Shown: positions 61,301-64,000 of the stretch, one piece after another
Numbering within the stretch: position 1 is the first letter of the stretch
How the letters are laid out: every line of letters starts with the position of its first letter
Assembly: GCA_035610835.1 (NCBI GenBank)
Contig: CM069442.1
Coordinates: 63,713,431-63,777,430, forward strand
Length of the DNA: 64,000 bases
Source: Ophiura sarsii
Taxonomy: Eukaryota > Echinodermata > Ophiuroidea > Amphilepidida > Ophiuridae
Direction of reading: 5' to 3'
The notes under the pieces: generated by a model
Told to the model about the DNA's origin: nothing
The model's database searches: none
The model's input: the letters and a program-made list of their open reading frames with translations, nothing else
Position numbers and translations under genes: made by a program

Positions 61301-62852
61301 ATTTTCATTGATCACATCATTTTAAATACAAAAGCTCACTTTTACAAGGATTTCAATATTTAATATTTATAAAAAAAATAAACATGCAAGAGCTTATGAG
61401 ACAAAAGATTTTTTTGGTATAGCCTAATGGAACAAAGTTTTTTCATGTAATGAAAACAAGCAATTGCCATCATATAAAAATGGGCAAACAAAAACAAAAA
61501 ATAAACAAATGATAAACAACAAATTACCACCTTAACATAGGTCCTGGGACATGCTTTTTTACACACTCTGCAATAAAATCTGTTGCTAGTATTCTTACAC
61601 ATTCTTGAGTCTGAATATCCTGTGTAGAAATATGTATTAAAACAAAGACGAAAAATACTGGTTTGTGAACCACTTAATACGGCTATCAGTAAGCATAAAA
61701 CAAATTTTGAGCTGGGCGATGCTTGAAATATATCCCATTAACATCCACTGCAGTATGTGAATGCGGTGTGACCAATCAACCTGATCATTGAAATGTTGGT
61801 AACTGATTATCTAATTTGGCAATGGTGCCAAATTGAAAGTAAAAATAAGGGAATAGTTGAAACAAAATGTTTAACAAATGCACATTGTAAACATGGTAGT
61901 TGGTAAGATAAATTGGGCTATAATGTGGATTGGTGTTAAAAACAATGTATTTTTGGAAAACTGTAAACAGATACATGAACTGATAATGCACTTATCAATT
62001 GCAAGTCCGGCCCCGGGGACCCGGGTGTACAAAAATGATGCCCGCCTATGCGGGGGAGTGTCACTTACATTAATTTACAGTCAAATAGCAATAGTAAAAC
62101 GAGCTGGAAATGTTCATTTTCAAACAAATCACATAATCAAATTTAAAATCTAGAATCTTAGGAAATGGTCATACCATTAAAAAAAGATTGACCAGTCAAA
62201 TTAGAGTAATTTTTTTCTCTATGTTCAAATGACAGAAGGTGTCATGCAAGTGAAAAGCGCATTGACTCAACGCACTAGATTATGTCAGTTAAAATACTCC
62301 ATACACAATAAATAAAACCTTTGGAGCGTGGAGACAATAGGATCAACTATAATATTTACAAATATATTTCTTTACAAAATAAAAGTATATACACTTTGAA
62401 GGTTTCTTTTCATTCTGAAATAGTTCTCCTTGTAAAAAAAACCCGTCAACATAAACAAAAAAATCAATAAGACCTACCTTCCGCAACTGTAGCTCGTTTG
62501 TTTTGCATTCACTGACTCTTATATTCCTTTTCGCCACATACATTCCCGAAGGGATACGTAATTCGTCACTGCATGTGACATTCATGTGGTAGGCCTCTCT
62601 CATGGCCCCATGTGCAAATGCTTGCATACTAATCGAAACATTGATCATCAATGGTCTGGACCATTGCTGCTGCTCCGAGTTAAAAAATTGTAGAGCTGCC
62701 GGGCAATTAGGCGATGCCTCTTGTTTCAGCACAGTTACACCTAGTAGCGCCAACTCATGTGCCGTAGCAGGAGCAGGTGGCTGATCTTCATGTAGCTGAA
62801 GTGAATTATGCCCGAAATTATGTGATTGACCCGGACTACTGCTTCCTTCATC
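15449..62852 (-). CDS. Alpha-kinase gene with repeat tail and probable C-terminal RING finger (split gene, 5' end outside window)
   Basis: Joined model on the minus strand: 62478-62852, 61531-61619, 50225-50442, 43964-44012, 34307-34401, 31392-32296, 15449-15625. Exon phases agree at all six junctions, giving 1905 coding bases (635 codons) plus stop; the first exon opens at an acceptor, so upstream exons are missing. Residues about 65-275 form a full alpha-kinase fold: AFAHGAMREAYHM, lysine K108, acidic EEE 177-179, H211, D225 and Q227 (DLQG), D235 (LTDPQI), GNLGAE loop 249-254, zinc ligands H263, C265, C269. Residues 277-560 are a 16-residue repeat, the next stretch is acidic, and 580-620 is a C3HC4 RING. 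Alpha-kinases phosphorylate Ser/Thr, often in helices, and RING fingers recruit E2 enzymes, so a kinase-ubiquitin-ligase role is inferred. The kinase part is firm; the RING join rests on phase and splice signals only. Introns range from 0.9 to 15.8 kb and are packed with transposons. Confidence 0.72.
15626..17580. other. Probable intron; no other exon found
   Basis: Between the RING exon and the AP-1-motif cluster. Contains a purine-rich tract (about 17040-17190, ggaaaggga-type) after a C run. The frame at 15710-15982 has a chance resemblance to an alpha-kinase motif on the wrong strand. Confidence 0.5.
17586..18044. promoter_or_regulatory. Cluster of about 15 TGAGTCA (AP-1/TRE-type) motifs
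   Basis: In about 400 bp the 7-mer TGAGTCA or its complement TGACTCA occurs about 15 times, three times as palindromic pairs such as TGAGTCAATTGACTCA. The stretch is bounded by CCTGCCAA (17586-17593) and TTGGCAGG (18037-18044), so it may be a mobile element. TGAGTCA is the consensus of Fos/Jun-type bZIP factors. Enhancer activity is inference. Confidence 0.55.
18045..20236. other. Probable intron; weak direct repeats
   Basis: Holds a ttagggtt-rich patch (18250-18350) and two related segments ending tttatattcgcttatactg (about 19330-19440 and 19640-19790). No exon seen. Confidence 0.5.
20237..20651. mobile_element. C/G-run inverted-repeat element, about 415 bp
   Basis: Starts CCTGGGGAGGCACTCAAC and ends gtcagtg, a long C run and ctccagg. 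Related in ends to 6561-6916 and 59271-59994. Internal aactga and ggggtct blocks repeat. No clear target duplication. Confidence 0.6.
20652..21306. other. No gene seen
   Basis: AT-rich, probable intron. Confidence 0.4.
21307..21483 (-). repeat. Probable 3' LTR of a Ty3/gypsy-type element
   Basis: 177 bp, almost identical to 25185-25361 in the same orientation; starts TG and ends CA. On the minus strand it is preceded by the purine tract gaaaaaggaaaga, as expected of a polypurine tract. Confidence 0.7.
21545..23224 (-). pseudogene. Protease and reverse-transcriptase start, remnant
   Basis: The frame from 22197 holds ATQVDCGASCNVLPDKY, an aspartic-protease block with Cys in place of the usual Thr or Ser (D-C-G-A). 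Then FKDVFTGRRCMPG and the region before reverse transcriptase, a frameshift near 21645, and LERLETEGVLERVTQPTDWV, after which the gene is lost. The part 23154-23224 lies on the other side of the inserted element. Confidence 0.8.
22206..23145. mobile_element. hAT-like non-autonomous element, 940 bp, with internal 226-bp tandem repeat
   Basis: Flanked by the 8-bp duplication CTGTCAAC (22198-22205 and 23146-23153). Ends CAGGCGCGGATACAGGGG and, inverted, CAGTGGCGGATCCAGG, the common hAT terminus. Inside, three copies of a 226-bp unit (agaggtggct at 22471, 22697, 22922). G, C and A homopolymers at 22220-22330 may be partly assembly noise. The predicted frames here are artefacts of these runs. Confidence 0.92.
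23225..24540 (-). pseudogene. Gag remnant of the LTR retrotransposon
   Basis: Before the TTAA element the frame reads WMIFKQLWTSYETLTGL, after it KAEDDSFRVATFITCIGVEA: the usual gypsy gag start. Further on, DELTRDRIVCGIHD and a zinc knuckle CNACGEENHFSRKC (C-x2-C-x4-H-x4-C) follow. At least two frameshifts occur (about 23725 and 23640). Broken, not functional. Confidence 0.85.
23975..24388. mobile_element. TTAA-flanked inverted-repeat element, 414 bp, inserted in gag
   Basis: TTAA at 23971-23974 and 24389-24392. Ends AGGAGGTGTCCCGCAAGCA and, inverted, AGGAATGGTCCCGCAAGCA. The inner arms pair over aaaattcgcggcgatc. Removing it with one TTAA restores the gag frame. Confidence 0.93.
25185..25361 (-). 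repeat. Probable 5' LTR of the Ty3/gypsy-type element
   Basis: Pair of 21307-21483, with only a few substitutions, so the insertion is rather recent compared with the damage. TG...CA ends. The sequence after it does not match a familiar tRNA primer site. Confidence 0.65.
25747..26742. mobile_element. Mariner-like element, about 1 kb, non-coding
   Basis: Ends TGAGGGTCATTCAATAAG and, inverted, AGAGGGCCATTCAATAAG next to TA. No transposase frame survives. A related end lies at about 63525-63632. Confidence 0.78.
26784..27110. mobile_element. hAT-type element end, interrupted by a smaller hAT element
   Basis: caggggtgggcaa continues after the insert with cctacggcccgtgggccgc, a widespread hAT terminus. 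The right end of this outer element is not found nearby. Confidence 0.6.
26797..27019. mobile_element. hAT-like MITE, 223 bp
   Basis: 8-bp duplication GTGGGCAA at 26789-26796 and 27020-27027. Ends CAGTGGCGTAGCCAAG and, inverted, CAGTGGCGTAGCCAGG. Interior is runs of gccccccc. Confidence 0.92.
27028..27560. other. No gene seen
   Basis: Probable intron; the frame 27200-27529 lacks family motifs and splice sites. Confidence 0.4.
27562..28775. repeat. Inverted-repeat element with an unequal arm
   Basis: gggtgggtgtatattgcatc (27570s) pairs with gatgcaatatacacccaccc near 28750; ttaattgtttggttgtcctc near 27920 pairs with gaggacaaccaaacaattaa near 28676. The two blocks are adjacent on the right but about 280 bp apart on the left, so the left arm holds an insertion. 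Confidence 0.78.
29096..29559. mobile_element. TTA-flanked inverted-repeat element, 464 bp
   Basis: Ends TGCACTTATCAATTGCA on both sides, with TTA flanks (29093-29095, 29560-29562); the interior is GC-rich with repeated gcggggacgt and cccggg motifs. A related left end lies at 61988-62060. TTA targets suggest PIF/Harbinger. Confidence 0.82.
29563..31379. other. Probable intron; no exon found
   Basis: AT-rich; contains a C run at 29826 and no inverted-repeat element I could delimit. Possible poly(A) signals at 31095-31105 for a short transcript. Confidence 0.5.
31095..31105 (-). promoter_or_regulatory. Two overlapping AATAAA polyadenylation hexamers
   Basis: On the minus strand AATAAA occurs twice (31100-31095 and 31105-31100), about 280 bases after the read-through stop of the repeat exon. 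This would suit a short transcript ending there and lacking the RING exon. In AT-rich DNA the hexamer also arises by chance. Confidence 0.35.
31392..32296 (-). CDS. Repeat exon: 16-residue Ser/His/Arg/Pro tandem repeat with acidic end
   Basis: 905 bases: two bases complete a split codon, then 301 codons. The acceptor is exceptionally good (tgtttctttctggttccttgcag in two parts, ending at 32297) and its phase matches the exon at 34307. About 16 full copies and one degenerate copy of SQAVISHRSHRSPPPP (48 bp) follow, then a Ser/His/Arg-rich stretch and SRDDDEEKE. The repeat is basic, proline-rich and surely disordered; PPPP tracts may bind SH3 or WW domains and the serines could be autophosphorylation sites, as in tails of other alpha-kinases (inference). 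The end may be a splice donor GAG/GTAATT at 31392 (phase 0) or, if read through, EVIN and a TGA stop at 31380-31382. Two AATAAA signals lie on the minus strand at 31095-31105, so both ends may be used. Confidence 0.8.
32297..33369. other. Intron between repeat exon and kinase exon 5, right part
   Basis: No exon or element recognised. Confidence 0.6.
33372..34220. mobile_element. Mariner-like TA-flanked element, 849 bp
   Basis: Ends CAGGGTGTACCATGG and, inverted, CAGGGTGTATCAAAAA, with TA at 33370-33371 and 34221-34222. The subterminal gaccatgactaattc is mirrored as aattggtcatggttc. Lies 86 bases from exon 34307-34401, within the intron. Confidence 0.75.
34307..34401 (-). CDS. Alpha-kinase exon 5 (Gly-rich loop and zinc site)
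   Basis: 95 bases: one base, 31 codons, one base. The acceptor is attatttgtgcag and the donor is GAAGC/GTAAGT. The peptide runs VFSNGNLGAETITTF, the N-lobe-contacting GxxGxx loop, then KQHICNVVCQALELK, where H-x-C-x3-C supplies three of the four structural zinc ligands of alpha-kinases. This closes the kinase domain; the family usually ends a few residues later. The final base C begins a codon that the next exon completes as proline. Confidence 0.95.
34402..35805. other. Intron sequence with repeat copy B
   Basis: 34770-34985 is the uninterrupted copy of the repeat at 8067-9060. Around 35330-35400 short hairpins (gcgcctctggcgc, caggggctgaagccccctg) occur together. No exon. Confidence 0.6.
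35806..36279. mobile_element. TTAA-flanked fold-back element, 474 bp
   Basis: TTAA at 35802-35805 and 36280-36283. Ends GGGGGACTCAAGGAAGTC and, inverted, CGGGAGGGGAGTCAAGGAAG. Arms pair around about 36100, including ttttggcgctttt. The family recurs at 54070-54660. Confidence 0.82.
36430..36640 (+). repeat. Short tandem repeat (GCGAGTT-type)
   Basis: About 20 imperfect copies of ttgcgagt/tgcgagt, interspersed with tgaaa and caag. The complement array lies at 40400-40600. Confidence 0.9.
36802..37908. mobile_element. TTAA-flanked element, 1107 bp
   Basis: TTAA at 36798-36801 and 37909-37912. Ends GGGAAGTGTCAACC and, inverted, GGGCAGTGTCAACCC, related to the 8309-9012 family. The right part is unusually CpG-rich (37590-37690). 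The flanks on both sides carry tagctgcttt repeats. Confidence 0.85.
38077..38682. mobile_element. TTAA-flanked element, 606 bp
   Basis: TTAA at 38073-38076 and 38683-38686. Ends AGGGGCAATTGAGAGATG and, inverted, AGGGCCATTGAGAGATACG. Includes the first copy of a 140-bp block repeated at 38898-39043. Confidence 0.88.
38372..39043 (+). repeat. Direct duplication of a 140-bp block
   Basis: gcaacaaacttatgtggaga to the G run (38372-38515) recurs at 38898-39043 with a few changes. The first copy is inside the TTAA element, the second outside it, so a second related element was probably truncated here. Confidence 0.85.
39050..40275 (+). mobile_element. Truncated TTAA-family element split by a TTA element
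   Basis: 39056-39113 and 40110-40260 match adjoining parts of the 60751-61108 copy (gatcactttttggggctatga; gggccagaaatgttccattt). Both outer ends are missing. Confidence 0.8.
39117..40106. mobile_element. TTA-flanked Harbinger-like element, 990 bp
   Basis: TTA at 39114-39116 and 40107-40109. Ends GGGACCGTTCATTATTTC and, inverted, GGGACCGTTCACTATTTC. The frame at 39390-39743 (minus) lies inside and has no recognisable transposase motif. Same family as 41995-42844. Confidence 0.88.
40400..40600 (-). repeat. Short tandem repeat (AACTCGC-type)
   Basis: Complement-oriented counterpart of 36430-36640; units such as gcaactcgcaactcg. Confidence 0.9.
40610..41990. other. Intron sequence, no exon found
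   Basis: AT-rich; two related blocks (41180-41230 and 41370-41400) mention ttatagactcccacagcag-like and cagcctcccgcagcg-like segments. Frames at 40798-41049 and 41056-41256 have no family match that I recognise. Confidence 0.5.
41995..42844. mobile_element. TTA-flanked Harbinger-like element, 850 bp
   Basis: TTA at 41992-41994 and 42845-42847. Ends GGGACCGTTCATTATTTATG and its inverse. Subterminal ggggggtcatgtaa-type blocks on both sides. No transposase. Confidence 0.9.
42847..43533. mobile_element. Inverted-repeat element with repeated CTCTGTAGAAACA motif
   Basis: TAGTCGTGGTCAGAATACTT at 42848 is mirrored by AAGTATTCTGGCGACGACTA ending near 43521 (about 30-bp arms with aaaaagtgc). Inside, ctctgtagaaaca or its complement occurs five times with agccggctaat blocks. 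Confidence 0.78.
43564..43907. mobile_element. TTAA-flanked inverted-repeat element, 344 bp
   Basis: TTAA at 43560-43563 and 43908-43911. Ends AGGTAGATGACCCGATC and, inverted, AGGTAGATGTTCCGATT. Same family as 55098-55427 and 60751-61108. Confidence 0.92.
43964..44012 (-). CDS. Alpha-kinase exon 4 (49-bp micro-exon, catalytic Asp)
   Basis: Only 49 bases, bounded by ccattttttcag and GTAAGT. Phase: two bases complete the Gly of DLQG, then 15 codons, then two bases of a Thr codon. It encodes VEYTLTDPQIAHVNE; TDPQI is the alpha-kinase catalytic-loop signature and its Asp is the expected catalytic residue. The distance from the DLQG glutamine to this Asp is 8 residues, as in TRPM7 (Q1767 to D1775). 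The exon lies 52 bases to the right of a TTAA-flanked element (43564-43907). Confidence 0.94.
44013..45113. other. Intron sequence, no exon found
   Basis: AT-rich; repeated phrases of the type atggcngct occur at 44390, 44520 and 44650. The frame at 44971-45153 (minus) has no splice sites with fitting phase. Confidence 0.5.
45114..45966. mobile_element. Element rich in AACGTTTT motifs, about 850 bp
   Basis: Ends CCCAGCTGGCCATTTTACG and, inverted, CCCAGTAAACACAAAACG. More than twenty aacgtttt/aaaacgtt motifs lie in both orientations. Possible 3-bp duplication ggt. Confidence 0.6.
45967..46845. other. Intron sequence, no exon found
   Basis: AT-rich; no element delimited. Confidence 0.4.
46850..47660 (-). 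pseudogene. LINE reverse-transcriptase fragment (non-LTR retrotransposon)
   Basis: On the minus strand from 47644: FNSVDHHMLCNKLSGMG, CGVPQGSVLG, then after a frameshift near 47450 the catalytic YTDDSALI (usually YADD), the thumb NKWLIENKLSLHTGKTE, and a further frame with SWYGGISKYHVHQL and NKVIRFILNKDSL. The order fits the second half of a CR1/Rex-like reverse transcriptase. At least two frameshifts and one stop; 5' half missing. Confidence 0.88.
47877..47920. repeat. Perfect 18-bp hairpin
   Basis: tagtcatcgctatgtggt, eight-base loop, then the exact reverse complement. No run of T follows; unlikely to be a terminator. Confidence 0.9.
47966..49829. mobile_element. Composite element with GGCGKAGCCAGG ends, about 1.86 kb
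   Basis: Left CATAGGCGTAGCCAGG and, inverted from the right, CATTGGCGGAGCCAGG; TATGA directly outside both ends (47961-47965, 49830-49834). Near the left end (48008-48270) it contains a copy of the 226-bp unit of the element at 22206-23145 in the opposite orientation. The right part holds a CT-rich tract and G/C runs. Confidence 0.6.
48490..49400. repeat. Diverged tandem repeat with gcgcgtagcgc islands
   Basis: About eight blocks of roughly 100 bp share ctattttacat, aattttgncaagattgag and atacattttggctt, several with cgcgcgtagcgcgc-like pieces. Strongly diverged; no coding. Confidence 0.65.
49835..50224. other. Intron sequence next to kinase exon 3
   Basis: No further feature seen. Confidence 0.5.
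50225..50442 (-). CDS. Alpha-kinase exon 3 (core domain)
   Basis: 218 bases. The acceptor is gcttttttatttcatag before GGTTCTG and the donor is CAAG/GTATGT. It opens with the last base of a split codon and ends with the first base of the glycine codon of DLQG. Recognisable blocks: VLPLYLVQLVD hinge strand; TMEEELIGHYRKVLNNTG, the conserved E-x-x-x-G-x-Y-x-K-x-NNN-G segment; AFAHYT with a zinc-ligand histidine; and VCDLQ with the metal-binding Asp and Gln. The His-to-Asp spacing (14 residues) and the Asp-x-Gln are the same as I recall for TRPM7 (H1751, D1765, Q1767). Confidence 0.95.
51138..51222 (+). other. tRNA-like sequence, possibly a SINE or tRNA relic
   Basis: acgggttcaattcctgt can fold as a T arm and fits the Pol III B box; tggcgtgctactg is a poor A box. 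The acceptor stem does not pair and the anticodon arm is not clear, so this is not a working tRNA gene. Confidence 0.25.
51885..51960. repeat. Microsatellite (gatt)n
   Basis: gattgattgattgattgg-type repeats with ttggttgg variants. Confidence 0.9.
54070..54655. repeat. Fold-back element, family of 35806-36279
   Basis: aatagatcagaaaatccaaa on the left and the mirrored tttagattctgattcttttc on the right; shared aaaatttcaaaaaa centre near 54330. TTAA occurs at 54070 and 54641, but the outer tips are unequal. A C run at 54662 adjoins. Confidence 0.75.
54685..55093. other. Intron sequence, no exon found
   Basis: AT-rich spacer. Confidence 0.4.
55098..55427. mobile_element. TTAA-flanked element, 330 bp
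   Basis: TTAA at 55094-55097 and 55428-55431. Ends AGGTAGATGACCCGAT and, inverted, AGGTATATGACCTGATC. Inverted relative to 60751-61108. The minus-strand frame 55132-55404 is its translation and recurs with the other copies, so it is not a host gene. Confidence 0.9.
55432..56660. other. Intron sequence, no exon found
   Basis: Contains aataatcggc tandem triplet (55835-55865) and cagcagaaac blocks. No exon. Confidence 0.5.
56664..57337. mobile_element. TA-flanked fold-back element, 674 bp
   Basis: TA at 56662-56663 and 57338-57339. Ends AACTGCTCACAAAAAGTATC on both sides; arms of about 300 bp are almost identical, with a loop near 56961-57036. A 67-residue frame is open in both arms (56697-56900 plus, 57101-57304 minus) and is identical at nearly all positions. 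Confidence 0.92.
57338..58755. other. Intron sequence with hairpin cluster and (ggtgga)n tract
   Basis: 57458-57519 holds three short hairpins; 57640-57710 is ggaggtggga-type repeat that creates Gly- or Pro-rich frames. No exon. Confidence 0.5.
58770..59035 (+). pseudogene. GIY-YIG endonuclease remnant of a Penelope-like element
   Basis: The frame contains ASYIGETKHPLGIRAAKHQ, then SPIAEHTTRTGHNF, IRILDSDSSWVGRGVCEATH and IRLSRAPS: the Y-I-G core, the R/H helix and the E-A-x-H-I end of the domain found at the C-terminus of Penelope-like reverse transcriptases. The first GIY half is damaged (CPASYIGE). The remainder of the element is missing. Confidence 0.82.
59271..59994. mobile_element. hAT-like element with 8-bp duplication, 724 bp
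   Basis: ATGCATCC at 59263-59270 and 59995-60002. Ends CCGGGGGAGGCACTCGG and, inverted, CCGGAGGGGGGG. Contains a nested inverted-repeat element at about 59508-59880. Related to 6561-6916. Confidence 0.9.
59508..59880. mobile_element. Nested inverted-repeat element, about 370 bp
   Basis: AGGCCAAAACAAAAA and agttgacttgccctttc on the left; mirrored gaaagggcaagtcaact and TTTTTTGGCCTTA on the right; cagggtcggacggtcgg pairs with agggtcggtcgg. ATTA lies next to both ends. Confidence 0.8.
60350..60570 (+). repeat. ctagtgaccccttcttgacc repeat
   Basis: ctagtgaccccttcttgacctt occurs in parts at 60353 and 60491, and a related copy at 63010-63140. Similar gacc-rich phrases build the 11120-12545 minisatellite. 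Confidence 0.7.
60751..61108. mobile_element. TTAA-flanked element, 358 bp
   Basis: TTAA at 60747-60750 and 61109-61112. Ends AGGTGTATGTTCCGATC and, inverted, AGGTAGATGTTCCGATT. Confidence 0.92.
61531..61619 (-). CDS. Alpha-kinase exon 2 (N-lobe helix)
   Basis: 29 codons plus two bases. The acceptor is ctacacag before GATATTCAG and the donor is TTAAG/GTGGTA. It begins in phase 0, matching the previous exon, and ends after two bases of an arginine codon completed by the first base of the 50 kb exon. The peptide DIQTQECVRILATDF fits the alpha-kinase helix usually written as M/Q-x-x-A-x-x-x-A-x-x-F-N after the ATP lysine. It is too short to stand out as an open frame and was found by looking for the missing piece with the required phases. 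The donor is not strong (GTGGTA), but both phases fit, which would occur by chance about once in nine. Confidence 0.85.
61620..62477. other. Intron between kinase exons 1 and 2
   Basis: 858 bp, GT-AG. A left end of the TGCACTTATC family lies at 61988-62060. Confidence 0.85.
62478..62852 (-). CDS. Alpha-kinase exon 1 of those visible: linker and N-lobe start
   Basis: 125 codons, phase 0 at both ends. The acceptor on the minus strand reads tttttgattag before GATGAAGG, and the donor is AAG/GTAGGT at 62478/62477. The first 35 residues are polar and rich in Ser, His, Pro and Gln, so probably a flexible linker. Then come W-x-RPLMINVS and AFAHGAMREAYHM, the typical alpha-kinase N-lobe strand and glycine-alanine motif, followed by MYVAKRN, whose lysine is the expected ATP-binding residue. 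There is no start codon in a plausible context at the 5' side, so this is taken as an internal exon; residues before it lie beyond 62852 or outside the window. Confidence 0.93.
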
Positions 62853-63181
62853 CTAATCAAAAAGCAACAAAAATGACACCAAAAAAATCAGTTAGCGTAT
62901 AAGTGTAAAATTTAACTAGATGGAGCTGTTGTCAAAGATGACGAATTAGTCGAGCGCACATTGACATTTGACCTTTTATCATATGGCAGACAGTTGTCAA
63001 TTTCACCCTTAGTGACCATTTCTTGACCTTAGACCCAATGTAATGATTAAATATTTTTCTCTCATGATGCAACAAGTCCTATCAAAATAGGAGCATGTGT
63101 TAAATTTCCGCCCTATAGGTCAATGGCCCCTAGTGACCCTATTTAACATGTCACTTTTAATCGCTTGAAGACCCTATGTAT
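62853..63181. other. Sequence upstream of first visible exon
   Basis: Probably intron; no exon found. Contains a copy of the tgaccatttcttgacc repeat near 63010. Confidence 0.5.
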
Positions 63182-63183
63182 TA

Positions 63184-63373
63184 CTGTAAAAGCTGAAATA
63201 TTCGCGTTGGTTTTATTTTCGTGCTTTCCGCGAAAATTATAACACACGAAAATATTGCTTTACACATTCATGCAATGCTTTGAGACGGTCGCCCGCGAAA
63301 AAACAATTCGCGAAATGTCTTTGATATCAAAATCCGCGAAAATATCTGTACGCGAAAATATTGGCTTTTACAG
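63184..63373. mobile_element. TA-flanked inverted-repeat element, 190 bp
   Basis: TA at 63182-63183 and 63374-63375. Ends CTGTAAAAGCTGAAATATTC and, inverted, CTGTAAAAGCCAATATTTTC; cgcgaaaat repeats inside. Confidence 0.9.
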
Positions 63374-63524
63374 TATGTGTAGATAGATATCATGTATTAT
63401 TTTCCATTTTCAGTATGAAAATCATGCTGTAATTGTTTAAACATACAATAGGGGGAAACAATGAAGAAAAAGAATCCTTTTTTGTCAGCGTAATTTTCCG
63501 TTTTCGTTGATATTATCTATGTAA

Positions 63525-63634
63525 CCATACCATGATTCAGAGCTACAATCATGACAACATGTCATGATGCTGACATTTACATGTATATTAGGGATGTTAT
63601 GAGGAAGGAGGTGGAACTTATTGAATGACCCTCA
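63525..63634 (+). mobile_element. End fragment of the mariner-like family of 25747-26742
   Basis: gattcagagctacaatcatg through cttattgaatgaccctc matches the reverse complement of 25748-25850. The other end is absent. Confidence 0.8.
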
Positions 63635-64000
63635 TCAAATCCTTCCGTAAGTTGGTGTGTACAGGGGCACAAACCTTAGTCCTTGCGCATTTTGTGCATG
63701 GTTCTGAAAAATAGTGCCTAGAACTTAAAGCATGGTCGTCCCTAGAGAATAATATTCATGAATCGTGCATACAAATATCTCAATTCTTTTAACAATTCTC
63801 AAAAATTATCTCAACTTTTTTTTCTTCAAAAATTATCAATTGTTTTTTTTTTAAATCTTGATTTAAAAAAAAATCTAAAAATGTATCTCAAATAATGTAA
63901 AACAATTCTCAAAACTTAAGACAAAATATTTCAAAAATGTAAAAAGACAAAGAGGAAATCGAAGCAATACAGTAAATTAGTCGATTCTCGGCTGAGAAGA
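63635..64000. other. No gene seen
   Basis: AT-rich to the end of the window; no exon recognised. Confidence 0.4.

Overview
The window is AT-rich, gene-poor animal DNA. Long introns, split protein-coding exons with GT-AG borders, Tc1/mariner, hAT, Penelope-like, LINE and Ty3/gypsy remnants, and very many short inverted-repeat elements all point to a metazoan with a large repeat-filled genome. A marine invertebrate, perhaps an echinoderm or other deuterostome, is my best guess from general character only; nothing seen fixes the phylum.

One gene dominates. It runs right to left (minus strand) from beyond the region of 62852 down to at least 34307, and probably to 15449. Five exons (62478-62852, 61531-61619, 50225-50442, 43964-44012, 34307-34401) have good splice sites and matching phases and together encode a complete atypical alpha-kinase domain (the eEF2K/TRPM7/ALPK family). 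The catalytic lysine and aspartate, the metal ligands, the Gly-rich loop and the H-x-C-x3-C zinc site are all present. A sixth exon (31392-32296) joins in phase and encodes about seventeen copies of a 16-residue Ser/His/Arg/Pro repeat ending in an acidic tail. A seventh exon (15449-15625) starts in the matching phase and encodes a canonical C3HC4 RING finger. The model therefore predicts alpha-kinase, then disordered repeat, then RING: a kinase and a likely ubiquitin ligase in one chain. I know of no described protein with this layout. It is the main candidate for something new here. The weakest step is the 15.8 kb last intron; a shorter form ending at 31380 without the RING is also possible.

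The rest of the window, intronic or downstream of the gene, is a dense record of nested transposition. Four target-duplication classes can be read directly: (i) TTAA-flanked short inverted-repeat or fold-back elements (Kolobok/T2- or piggyBac-like ends), nine with both TTAA copies; (ii) 8-bp duplications with hAT-like ends; (iii) TTA-flanked elements with GGGACCGTTC or TGCACTTATC ends (PIF/Harbinger-like); (iv) TA-flanked mariner/Tc1-like elements. Several insertions sit inside others at exactly readable targets, and one has a matching empty site elsewhere in the window.

Layout: 1-10.7 kb, repeats and fold-backs; 10.8-15.4 kb, a hAT-like element carrying a minisatellite, then a TTAA element holding a Tc1 inverted dimer; 15.4-15.6 kb, RING exon; 17.6-18.0 kb, a cluster of AP-1-type TGAGTCA sites; 21.3-25.4 kb, a decayed LTR retrotransposon split by two insertions; 25.7-31.3 kb, mariner-, hAT- and Harbinger-like elements; 31.4-34.4 kb, two exons; 35.8-43.9 kb, a stack of TTAA and TTA elements; 44.0 kb, exon; 45-50 kb, repeats and a LINE fragment; 50.2 kb, exon; 50.4-61.5 kb, repeats and a Penelope-like GIY-YIG remnant; 61.5-62.9 kb, the first two visible exons. 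I saw no rRNA gene, no intact tRNA gene and no CRISPR array.
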